DNA of 42,705 nucleotides from an uncultured Clostridia bacterium (GTDB lineage: Bacteria; Bacillota; Clostridia; Lachnospirales; Anaerotignaceae), in contig CABSIK010000017.1 of the NCBI GenBank assembly GCA_902477755.1, positions 1-42,705 of the forward strand. Direction: 5' to 3'. The notes beneath the pieces are model-generated. The model worked only from the letters and a program-made list of their open reading frames with translations, made no database searches and was not told the origin of the DNA. The position numbers were made by a program, and so were the translations under genes. Shown piece after piece: positions 25,232 through 32,678 of this stretch (its first letter is position 1; every line of letters starts with the position of its first letter).

Positions 25232-25664
25232 ATTAATTCCCTCCCTAGTTTAAAAATAAGTCCTTTGGTTCACAGAGCCCCCCCTGCAAGCCGCGGTTCC
25301 TGCTGGGAAGCTCCTTCATATAAATTGATTAGAACTCATTGCCATTTTATCCAGAAATTGTAAATACTGCAATAGCAGCTTCCACATTTTAACAGTATCT
25401 TTATACCTAAAATGTAAAAATATGTAAAAAATATTGCAGTTTTTTACAGTTTTCTATGTAATTTTTCAGCCTGTAATCCTTTAAAATCCAGCTATTCCAT
25501 GAATCAAGCACAATTTTCCGCCACACACGGATGATAATCAATATAGTTTCCACAGAAGTATACAATATTCAATTTTACAAATTTTATAATGAATTATATT
25601 ATATTAAATGTAATAAATTTCATTTATTTTCTCTAAAAAATAATATTCTCTTTCTAACCATACG
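25232..25664 (-). promoter_or_regulatory. AT-rich spacer with promoter and GC-rich leader of AGCS copy 2
   Basis: Minus strand TTGCAG (25367-25372), 17-base spacer, TAAAAT (25344-25349) is the promoter. The leader holds a GC-rich island (25273-25318) inside otherwise AT-rich sequence. There GGAGC can pair with GCTCT, and TTCC with GGAA. The rest (25373-25664) is very AT-rich with no gene seen. Confidence 0.5.
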
Positions 25665-25696
25665 AAAAAAGTGTGGAAAAAATTCCACACTTTTTT
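25665..25696 (-). terminator. terminator of the phosphatase-like gene
   Basis: AAAAAAGTGTGGAA pairs over 14 bp with TTCCACACTTTTTT. It lies about 20 bases after the stop codon and could work both ways. Confidence 0.85.
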
Positions 25697-25715
25697 GAAA
25701 ATTTCCATTTATTTT

Positions 25716-26786
25716 TTATGCTTTCAAGCGAAAGGTCATAGTCAATGGATTATGATCAGAAAACGCATACTGGGTATCTATGACTTCCAAATCCTCACAG
25801 ACCACATTATCAGAAATCAAAAATCCATCCACCGTTGCCTGAAAAGAGGTTTCCGGATCGTAGGGAATATCTGTATAACGGGTGCTCTGGGGCATATCCG
25901 CCCTCTGTTCCTCCGGCAAGGTATCCATAGCAACAGCAAAGCCTTCCGGCAGCATTTCTCTGGGGAAAATATGTGCCCAGCTATAGGCTTCCCCCTCCTG
26001 AGAAAGGACACGCATTTCATGATTAAAGTCACCACCGCAGACAACGTAATTGCCCTTTTCCCGTTCTGCCTGCATATCCGCCGCCAGCATGCCGATCTGC
26101 CCTGCCCTTACGGAATCATCATGTCCGTAGGCAGAAAGATGTACATGATACAGACAAAGATATTTTCCATTTTCCACAGGAATTTTCACCACCTGATAAC
26201 AGCGATCCAAATCCAGCAGTTTTTTGAAACCCTCCTGAATGGGCAGACTTCTTCTAATGGCGCTTTCCATGGGGTAAGACGAAAAAACAGCCATACCTGA
26301 CAGGGATTTTCCATGGGGCTCCCAAGGCGGCACCATCAAATAAGCAGAATCGTAATTGACCGCAAATGTGGTATCCTGAGCCGGAAAAAATTCTTTCAAA
26401 ATACCATATTCATTGATATGATGGCTTCTGGTGGCATCCAAATCCACCTCCTGAAACAAAGCAAAATCCGGAGAAAATTTCGCAATTTCCGCCCCTGCAC
26501 CTTTGACACAATTCACAACGCTTTCAGGACTTTCTGCCACTGACTGCTTACCGCCGTCCATAAAAAACGTAAATTCCGGTGTGTATGCACCAAACCCAAT
26601 GTTATAACTGGAAACGGTATAAGATTGTTCTTCCTTCAGCACTTGATTTTCTGCTTTCTTCTCAATTCCTGTTTCTTTTGCATCAGGAATCCGGTGATAT
26701 GTCAGCAGTACATAGGCAGCGTAGCCGATAACTGCTGCCGCCGCAATACCGCCGCATAATGCAGCAATTTTCTTTTTTCTTCCCAA
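25716..26786 (-). CDS. membrane-anchored endonuclease/exonuclease/phosphatase family protein
   Basis: A 356-residue protein with an N-terminal anchor (about residues 6-28) that puts the rest outside the cell. The endonuclease/exonuclease/phosphatase motifs are SYNIG (about 60), QEVD (about 113), HVHLSAYG (about 214), GGDFNHEM (about 248) and a C-terminal SDHNPL. Conserved Asn, Glu, His and Asp residues for metal-dependent phosphodiester hydrolysis are all present. The start is TTG, with GGAGG seven bases upstream. It begins 12 bases after the amidohydrolase and is co-transcribed with it. Relatives cleave nucleic acids or phosphorylated lipids; which applies here is unknown. Confidence 0.87.
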   Translation of the reverse strand: MGRKKKIAALCGGIAAAAVIGYAAYVLLTYHRIPDAKETGIEKKAENQVLKEEQSYTVSSYNIGFGAYTPEFTFFMDGGKQSVAESPESVVNCVKGAGAEIAKFSPDFALFQEVDLDATRSHHINEYGILKEFFPAQDTTFAVNYDSAYLMVPPWEPHGKSLSGMAVFSSYPMESAIRRSLPIQEGFKKLLDLDRCYQVVKIPVENGKYLCLYHVHLSAYGHDDSVRAGQIGMLAADMQAEREKGNYVVCGGDFNHEMRVLSQEGEAYSWAHIFPREMLPEGFAVAMDTLPEEQRADMPQSTRYTDIPYDPETSFQATVDGFLISDNVVCEDLEVIDTQYAFSDHNPLTMTFRLKA

Positions 26787-26798
26787 TCTTTCTCCTCC

Positions 26799-28355
26799 TT
26801 ATGCCTGATAAATGGTCTGACCGTCTTTCACCGTCATCATGACCTGAATATTTCGTATGTCATCTGGCTCCACAGCCATGGGATCTTTGTCCAACACCAC
26901 AAAATCTGCCCGTTTGCCGGGCGCAATGGTACCTTTTTCCTGTTCTTCGCCATACTGCTTTGCAGCATTGACGGTAATGGCCTGCAAAGCTTCATAAACA
27001 GACAGCTTCTGTTCTCCTCCCAGCACAACGCCGTTTTTCGTTTTCCGGTTCACAGCGCACCATACCGTTTCCATCATATCCGGCGGAATCACAGGAGAAT
27101 CCTGATGAAGTGTAAAAGAAATCTGCTTTTCCTTCGCATCTCTCACAGGACTAATGCGTCTTGCCCGTTCCATGCCCAGATTTTCCAGATGCACATCTCC
27201 CCAATGGTACACATGGGCAAGGAAAAAGGAAGGTGTGATGCCCAATCTTGCCAATTCTTCCACTTGGTCATGGCGCATGATCTGTCCATGAATCAAAACA
27301 GGACGAATACCGGGGCCCCATTTCTTCACAACTTTCTCATATATCCGCAGATACTGGTCAGCAGCCGCATCCCCGTTGGCATGCATCAAAAGCTGCTGTT
27401 GTTCTCGCACTGCCCGTTCCACCAGCGGTTCCAATTCCTCGTCGGAATACATGGGATAACCCTTGGTGCCGTCAGTGTAAGGCTTTGTCACCCATGCAGT
27501 TTTGTTCTGGGGCGAACCGTCCAGCAGGACTTTATAACCTCCCACTTTCAAATGTCGGTCATACTTCCCTTTGCAGGCAGGAAAAGCGTCAATGAGTTCC
27601 GGACTGTTTTTCAAGTCCATATATGCCACCACATCCAGCCACAGACGATTCTGTTCACAAAGCATGGCGTAAATGCCTTTGATCTGCTCCACAAACATCC
27701 CTTCCTGAACAGTGGTGATACCCTTTGAAGCGTATAAATGCTGGGCTTTCTCAAAGGCAGATACCAGCTCCGCTCCTGTCGGCAGAGGAAACTTGTCCAT
27801 ATTCTGAATAAGGGCATTTTCTTCCAGCAGACCTGTCCCAAAGTCAATGCGACCGCCTTCGGGGTCTGGGGTTTCGACTGTAATACCTAATGCCGTCAAG
27901 CCCATGGAATTGACCACGCCGGAATGGCCAGTGGCATGCTGAATGAGCAGTGGATGTTCTGCTGTGATCTCATCCAAAAACGCTTTTTCCGGCAAATGCT
28001 TCTCTTTCAGATTTCCGTGATTGATGCCCTTTGCCAATACCCATTTTCCTGCCGGCACCTGATTTTCCTGGATGAAATTTTCAATCCGCTCTTTCACTTC
28101 TGCAAAAGAGGATGCCTCTGCCAAATCCACCTGAAGCATACCGTTTGCTACCCCCATCAAATGGCTGTGACTATCAATAAAAGCCGGCAGCAAGGTTTTG
28201 CCTTCCAAGTCCACAACTTTTTCCACATGTTTTTCCAGCTCTGCTCTTTTTCCCACTGCCTGAATCCGTCCATTCTCTACCAGCACTGCTTCTGCCACGG
28301 ACAAACCCGGCTCCATTGTGTAGATGGTTCCGCCTGTATATAATGTACGCTTCAT
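26799..28355 (-). CDS. amidohydrolase family protein, YtcJ-like
   Basis: A 518-residue member of the YtcJ/amidohydrolase-3 group. Metal-ligand motifs are DSHSHL (about 60-65), a Lys-containing LAKGINHG region, HANGD (about 323) and HQDS near residue 393. The family hydrolyses N-acyl or related C-N bonds with one or two metal ions. AGGAGG lies close to the ATG. A -10 TATCAT with TG extension, near the repeat GGTATcataATACC at about 28390-28403, may be its promoter. It is co-transcribed with the downstream phosphatase-like gene. The substrate cannot be inferred. Confidence 0.9.
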   Translation of the reverse strand: MKRTLYTGGTIYTMEPGLSVAEAVLVENGRIQAVGKRAELEKHVEKVVDLEGKTLLPAFIDSHSHLMGVANGMLQVDLAEASSFAEVKERIENFIQENQVPAGKWVLAKGINHGNLKEKHLPEKAFLDEITAEHPLLIQHATGHSGVVNSMGLTALGITVETPDPEGGRIDFGTGLLEENALIQNMDKFPLPTGAELVSAFEKAQHLYASKGITTVQEGMFVEQIKGIYAMLCEQNRLWLDVVAYMDLKNSPELIDAFPACKGKYDRHLKVGGYKVLLDGSPQNKTAWVTKPYTDGTKGYPMYSDEELEPLVERAVREQQQLLMHANGDAAADQYLRIYEKVVKKWGPGIRPVLIHGQIMRHDQVEELARLGITPSFFLAHVYHWGDVHLENLGMERARRISPVRDAKEKQISFTLHQDSPVIPPDMMETVWCAVNRKTKNGVVLGGEQKLSVYEALQAITVNAAKQYGEEQEKGTIAPGKRADFVVLDKDPMAVEPDDIRNIQVMMTVKDGQTIYQA

Positions 28356-28510
28356 TTATTCCGCCTCCTATCCTACTCCTTTTGTAATGGTATTATGATA
28401 CCACAAAAAAATGAAATTCCATGTCTTTTTACAAAAAATTTATTTTTCTTATGAAAACATTTATAAATAGGTAAGAAAACTATTATTTTCAAAAATCAAA
28501 CAAAGAAAAA

Positions 28511-28545
28511 GCCGAAACTCCATATCTGAAATAAGGAGTTTCGAC
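28511..28545 (-). terminator. terminator of the DUF134-Mrp-NifX operon
   Basis: GCCGAAACTCC (28511-28521) pairs with GGAGTTTCGAC (28535-28545) apart from one base. On the minus strand CTTTTTCTTTG follows. Confidence 0.8.
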
Positions 28546-28573
28546 TTCTTATAGATTTCAAAAAGTATAATGA

Positions 28574-28978
28574 TTAGTGACCGCAGTGGCCGCCGCAATG
28601 GTGGTCATGTTCGCCACAGTTTTCATGGTCATGATGATGATGGTCTGCACATTCTGCGTTTGCATTGAACACCAGTGTGCCTGCCAGATAATCTTCAACC
28701 ACTTTTCTGGTTTCACCTGTTACGCCGCCGAATACCGCAATGTTTTTCTGTGCCAGTGCCATTTTTGCGCCGCCGCCGATACCGCCGCAGAGCAGAACTG
28801 TTGCTCCCTGCACCACTAAGAAATCTGCCAGCAGGCTATGGCCGCTGCCGTTTGTGGATACGATTTCTTCAGACAGGATTTTTCCGTCTTCTACAGTGAA
28901 GATCTGGAACTGTTCTGTATGACCAAAATGCTGGAATACCTGACCATTTTCATAAGTAACTGCTACTTTTGTTTTCAT
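28574..28978 (-). CDS. NifX/NifB-type dinitrogenase iron-molybdenum cofactor family protein with His/Cys tail
   Basis: The 134-residue protein has a NifX-like domain (about residues 1-105: VAVTYENGQVFQHFGHTEQFQIF, LLCGGIGGGAKMAL). The last 30 residues are rich in His and Cys (ADHHHHDHENCGEHDHHCGGHCGH begins at about 111). The NifX/NafY fold carries iron-sulfur or metal-cofactor precursors. The tail would bind metal ions such as Fe, Ni or Zn. AGGAGG lies seven bases before the ATG. It is the last gene of the DUF134-Mrp-NifX operon and ends at a terminator. No nitrogenase genes are in the window, so a role in metal or Fe-S handling rather than nitrogen fixation is more likely. Confidence 0.88.
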   Translation of the reverse strand: MKTKVAVTYENGQVFQHFGHTEQFQIFTVEDGKILSEEIVSTNGSGHSLLADFLVVQGATVLLCGGIGGGAKMALAQKNIAVFGGVTGETRKVVEDYLAGTLVFNANAECADHHHHDHENCGEHDHHCGGHCGH

Positions 28979-28990
28979 GATATTTCCTCC

Positions 28991-29815
28991 TCAAATTTTT
29001 TCCAAAAAGTCAATCATGGGATTCAGCCATTCGCCTTCATAGCTTTCTGCTTCCCCATTGTCACATCTTGCAGCGATTTCAGGATTGATAGGCAGTTTAC
29101 ATACAACGGGAATGTTGTGTTTTGCCGCAATTTCTTCGATATGGCTTTCACCGAAGATCTGATGTTTTTTGCCGCAGTCAGGACAGACAAAATAAGACAT
29201 ATTTTCTACGATACCCAAAATAGGCACGTTCATCATTTCTGCCATTTTTACTGCTTTGTCAACGATCATGCCAACCAGTTCCTGAGGGGAAGTTACGATG
29301 ATGATGCCGTCAATGGCGATGGACTGGAATACAGTCAGAGGAACATCACCTGTTCCCGGGGGCATATCAATGAACATATATTCTTCATTTTCCCATACAA
29401 CGTCGCGCCAGAACTGTTTTACTGTTTCTGCAATGACAGGCCCTCTCCATACAACGGGATCTGTTTCGTTATCCAGCAGCAGGTTTACGGACATCACGTC
29501 AATGCCTGTTTTTGTTTTACAGGGCATCATACCCAGTTCTGTACCATAAGCCTTTTCCTTCATGCCAAAAGCCTTAGGAATGGAAGGACCTGTGATATCT
29601 GCATCCAGAATGGCTGTCTGTTTGCCTTTTCTCTGGGTCAGTACTGCCAAAGTGCTGGTAACCATGGATTTGCCAACGCCGCCTTTGCCGCTGACAACGC
29701 CAATGACTTTTTTGATGCTGCTGTGGGGATTGGGTGCTACCAGAAAATCCGCCGGTTTGCGGTTGCCGCAGTTAGAGGAGCAGCTGCCGCAGTTATGGGA
29801 ACAATTTTCGCTCAT
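28991..29815 (-). CDS. Mrp/NBP35 family P-loop ATPase, iron-sulfur carrier
   Basis: The 274-residue protein begins MSENCSHNCGSCSSNCG, a Cys-rich N-terminus like that of NBP35-type carriers. The deviant Walker A GKGGVGKS (about residues 43-50) follows, then DADITGPS and MPPGTGD (Walker B region). The C-terminal CPDCG at about 210-214 is the CxxC that holds a bridging 4Fe-4S cluster in the dimer. AAGGAG lies ten bases before the ATG at 29815, which overlaps the DUF134 stop by four bases, so translation is coupled. It would assemble or transfer Fe-S clusters in the cytoplasm. Confidence 0.93.
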   Translation of the reverse strand: MSENCSHNCGSCSSNCGNRKPADFLVAPNPHSSIKKVIGVVSGKGGVGKSMVTSTLAVLTQRKGKQTAILDADITGPSIPKAFGMKEKAYGTELGMMPCKTKTGIDVMSVNLLLDNETDPVVWRGPVIAETVKQFWRDVVWENEEYMFIDMPPGTGDVPLTVFQSIAIDGIIIVTSPQELVGMIVDKAVKMAEMMNVPILGIVENMSYFVCPDCGKKHQIFGESHIEEIAAKHNIPVVCKLPINPEIAARCDNGEAESYEGEWLNPMIDFLEKI

Positions 29816-30183
29816 AAGGTTACATCTCCTTCGTGTTTTTCGTCTTTTTTGCAGCAGATGGGATGACATTTTCTGCCGCAGGGTCTTGCGGTGCCTTCAC
29901 AAAGGTCGTAGTCACCGCCTTTGATCACAAGCACCTTGCCGTCTACCAGGGACTGAGCCACTTTTCGTCTGGCGTCGTTATATACCCCCTGCACCGTTGT
30001 TCGGGCAACGCCCATCTGTTCTGCGCATTCTTCTTGGGTATATCCAGCCAGATCAATGAGCCGCAGGGTTTCGTACTCATCTACGGTCATGACCACCTCA
30101 CCGCAGCAGTTTCCGTTCAAAGGGCCAAAACGGCTGCTTTTTGGCATGGCGCAAACCCTTCTGCACTTTCTCGGTCTGGGCAT
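29812..30183 (-). CDS. DUF134 family DNA-binding regulator
   Basis: The 123-residue protein starts with MPRPRKCRRVC, the hallmark of DUF134. A helix-turn-helix related to sigma-70 region 4 follows (about residues 35-80: TVDEYETLRLIDLAG, YTQEECAEQMGVARTTVQGV). The C-terminus is Cys/His-rich (CEGTARPCGRKCHPICC). The Cys residues could bind Fe-S or metal and sense it. It heads the operon for Mrp and the NifX-like protein. The promoter ahead carries a repeated ACATATGT palindrome, so autoregulation is likely but unproven. GGAGG is six bases from the ATG. Confidence 0.9.
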   Translation of the reverse strand: MPRPRKCRRVCAMPKSSRFGPLNGNCCGEVVMTVDEYETLRLIDLAGYTQEECAEQMGVARTTVQGVYNDARRKVAQSLVDGKVLVIKGGDYDLCEGTARPCGRKCHPICCKKDEKHEGDVTL

Positions 30184-30200
30184 ATGACACCTCCTGTTTT

Positions 30201-30251
30201 CGACATATGTTACTTACTCCTTCAGTATACTCCGTTTATGACATATGTCAA
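30201..30251 (-). promoter_or_regulatory. promoter and two operator-like palindromes of the DUF134 operon
   Basis: Minus strand TTGACA (30246-30251), 16-base spacer, TATACT (30224-30229). The perfect palindrome TGACATATGTCA (30239-30250) overlaps the -35. A second copy, CGACATATGTTA (30201-30212), lies just downstream of the start site, 38 bases away centre to centre. Spacing and sequence suit a repressor operator pair. Confidence 0.7.
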
Positions 30252-30342
30252 TATAAATCCTGTATTTTTTGCAAAACAAATAGCACAAAACGTTTGGCTT
30301 GAGAAGAAAGCGTATCAAACAAAATCTTAGTAAAAATAAGAA

Positions 30343-30376
30343 AGCTGAAACCCTCCATATGACAAGGATTTCAGCT
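30343..30376 (-). terminator. terminator of the APC permease gene
   Basis: AGCTGAAA pairs with TTTCAGCT, with CCCTCC/GGA pairing inside. On the minus strand TTCTTATTTTT follows. It belongs to the family of similar hairpins described in the findings. Confidence 0.65.
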
Positions 30377-30428
30377 CTCTTTGTTTGCTTTTGAAGATGC
30401 CCGAAATACAGCAGCTTTCTTCTATATC

Positions 30429-31790
30429 CTATAAAATCTCTTCTTTTTTCTTACCCTTCAGCATACATCCCAGTGCCATAGCCACAAGGAAAATGACACC
30501 GTAGTAAATGATCTTTTCCCCCAGAGAAACAATAGCTGCCAGTACCATAAACAGACTGGCGCCAATGCCCAAAACAGGCATGATGATCCGCTGGAATACC
30601 GGCAATTCCTTTTCCTTTCGCATGTGCATGAAGAAAATGGGGATATACATCAGGTAAATGGTAATGATGGGAAGTTCAGAACTATCAAAACTGAAATTGC
30701 CAAACCAGGATGTTTCCACCAGATTTGCCCCATAGAAATAAGTCAGCCACAAAGCAGCCATGAACACTCCCATGATAGCGGAGTTGGTAGGCATATTTGT
30801 CACCTTGTCCACGCCGCTGAAAATATGGGATGCAGGGCCTTCTCCCCTGTTTGCCATGGCATAAAAACTGCGGGTGCATGCCATCATCAGCCCATTCAAT
30901 GTACCAATGCATGAAATGACAACAAATACAAACAGCAATGTTCCCCCAACATTGGTAAATACTGTGGAGAAAGCGATTTTTGTGCCGGTTTCGCCGCCAG
31001 CCATGATGACTTCATTTTCCACAGCCCCCGCCAAACCGACATAGTACAGAGCATACACAAACACAACAAATACAGAACCGAACATCAGTGCCCGAGGCAG
31101 GTTCTTTTTGGAATCCTTCAGCTCCGCGTTGATGCTAGTAGCACAAATCCACCCTTCATAAGCAAAGCAGGTGCCTACCACTGCTGTAAACAGAGGATTT
31201 CCGCTGACTTCCACAATGGCGCCGCTGGTAAAATTCTGTATCATAACACCGTTTCTCAATCCGTAAATGGTACCTACCACAGCCATCAATCCCAATGGAA
31301 TCAATTTTGCCACAGTGGTGGTCACCTGAAACTTCCCAGCCAGCATGGGAGAAATGGCATTGATGGTAAAACTTGCGATGAGATACAGACCAGCAAGTGT
31401 CATTGCCTGAGGGCCTGCAATATCCCATCCCAGCAGGACTGCTGTATACCGCGCCGTTACCCATGCTACCACAGAAGTCATGGCAGGAAAATAAATGACT
31501 GCCATAAACCAAGCGAAATAATAGCCGTATTTTCTGCCCACCATTACTTCCGCATAGTCCACAACACCGCTGACTTTTTCGTAACGAGTTGCCATAACGG
31601 CGAAGTTATAGGCGCAGATAATCATCACCAACCCACCCAGGAACCAAGACAATATTCCCAGAGGCAAGTCTCCCCCTGTAGCCAACAATACCTTTTCCGC
31701 TTTGAAGAATACGCCGCTGCCGATAACGATGCCCACAACCATGGCAATGGCAGTCAGCAGCCCGTATTTCTTCTCCAATTCTTCTTTCAC
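30429..31790 (-). CDS. APC-family amino acid permease
   Basis: A 453-residue transporter with about twelve hydrophobic segments. The first has the APC signature GIVIGSGVFF (about residues 19-28). GTCFAYEGWICATSINAELKD lies in the middle. It would exchange or import an amino acid across the membrane. The start is GTG with an AGGGTG site seven bases upstream. The promoter at 31860-31888 has a palindrome in its spacer. It appears to be a single-gene unit ending in a terminator. The substrate is not evident. Confidence 0.9.
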   Translation of the reverse strand: MKEELEKKYGLLTAIAMVVGIVIGSGVFFKAEKVLLATGGDLPLGILSWFLGGLVMIICAYNFAVMATRYEKVSGVVDYAEVMVGRKYGYYFAWFMAVIYFPAMTSVVAWVTARYTAVLLGWDIAGPQAMTLAGLYLIASFTINAISPMLAGKFQVTTTVAKLIPLGLMAVVGTIYGLRNGVMIQNFTSGAIVEVSGNPLFTAVVGTCFAYEGWICATSINAELKDSKKNLPRALMFGSVFVVFVYALYYVGLAGAVENEVIMAGGETGTKIAFSTVFTNVGGTLLFVFVVISCIGTLNGLMMACTRSFYAMANRGEGPASHIFSGVDKVTNMPTNSAIMGVFMAALWLTYFYGANLVETSWFGNFSFDSSELPIITIYLMYIPIFFMHMRKEKELPVFQRIIMPVLGIGASLFMVLAAIVSLGEKIIYYGVIFLVAMALGCMLKGKKKEEIL

Positions 31791-31859
31791 TCTTCTTCAC
31801 CCTTTCTCGCTTCGACGCGTGTTCGCATCAACGCTTTTATGCTTTGTCATGTGAAAGTA

Positions 31860-31888
31860 AAGATATCATTTTATGATAGGAAAATCAA
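31860..31888 (-). promoter_or_regulatory. promoter of the APC permease with an operator-like palindrome
   Basis: Minus strand TTGATT (31883-31888), 17-base spacer, TATCTT (31860-31865) with TG extension. TATCAT-TTT-ATGATA (31864-31878) fills the spacer. The rest of 31791-32080 is AT-rich, with no gene seen. Confidence 0.5.
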
Positions 31889-32080
31889 GTTTCTGAGCAG
31901 AAATGCATTGTTCTTTTTACTATACATCATGCACGATATAGGATAAAATTGAAATTTACATGCTATTCTTCTATATAAATCACGTCTTTTATCTTAATAA
32001 AACAAGTTTTATATAAAATAATAGTATTTTTTATGCCTGTTTCTTCCTATTATATATATGTATTTTATGGCGAACAAAAA

Positions 32081-32108
32081 AGAGAGTTCCGAAATTTCAG
32101 AACTCTCT
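32081..32108 (-). terminator. terminator overlapping the MocA-like gene stop codon
   Basis: AGAGAGTTC pairs with GAACTCTCT, and on the minus strand six T follow. The stop codon TGA (32097-32099) lies in the loop, so the last codons form one arm. Confidence 0.85.
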
Positions 32109-32678
32109 CAAATCTTTTTTCTCATCTATATCACGAAAAGCTTTTTCCTGTTCACAGTCAAAGACAAACACCTGCTCCGGTGATTCCAGAAGTATTTTTT
32201 TGCCGCCCTGATCCCCTTCCAAGGAAAGGAGTCTTTGTACATACTTACCGGAAAAAACAGCAGGATTTCCCCACACACCCTGGTGTGCCATACAGCCCAT
32301 GGCTTTGCCGGAAAGAAGAAAGCCTTCTATAAACACCCCCAGATCTTCCTGCCTTAAAAATGGCTGATCTGCCACAGAAAACAAATAGGCTGCATCCTCT
32401 GCTATGCCCAAATGCCTGATGGCACAATGGATAGAGGAAGCAATGCCTGTTTCTGCTTTCGGATTCCAAATCACTTCCGCCTTCGTCCCTGCCAATTCCT
32501 TTTGGATGGCTTCATGGGAAGTGACCACCACCAGACGCTCCTGCCGCTTCTCTGCCAACGCCGCCATGCGTTCCAGACTATAGCGGTAGAGTTTTTTCCC
32601 TTTAACGGGATAGAGCAGTTTATTTTCCCCGAATCGTCTGCTCAATCCCGCCGCCAGTAATATCCAATGGATTTTCAT
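32097..32678 (-). CDS. MocA-like molybdopterin cytidylyltransferase family protein
   Basis: The 193-residue nucleotidyltransferase has LLAAGLSRRFGENKLL (residues 7-22), VADQPFL (about 101-107), WGNPAVF and GDQGGKKIL, matching the MocA/MobA-like family. Such enzymes transfer CMP (or GMP) to molybdopterin to make the dinucleotide cofactor used by xanthine-oxidase-type hydroxylases. It overlaps the molybdopterin subunit gene by four bases and would supply its cofactor. It is last in the four-gene operon. The CTP preference is inferred from context. Confidence 0.88.
   Translation of the reverse strand: MKIHWILLAAGLSRRFGENKLLYPVKGKKLYRYSLERMAALAEKRQERLVVVTSHEAIQKELAGTKAEVIWNPKAETGIASSIHCAIRHLGIAEDAAYLFSVADQPFLRQEDLGVFIEGFLLSGKAMGCMAHQGVWGNPAVFSGKYVQRLLSLEGDQGGKKILLESPEQVFVFDCEQEKAFRDIDEKKDLREF

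Noticed and set aside
23714..25363. 549-codon open frame on the plus strand across AGCS copy 2
   Set aside because: It is antisense to a highly conserved symporter with a supported start; the frame is open because of the sense codon usage. Its translation is rich in Cys, Thr and Asn runs, without a known domain.
28574..28978. Part of a nitrogenase cluster
   Set aside because: No nif structural or assembly genes are near; Mrp and DUF134 context points to general Fe-S or metal handling.
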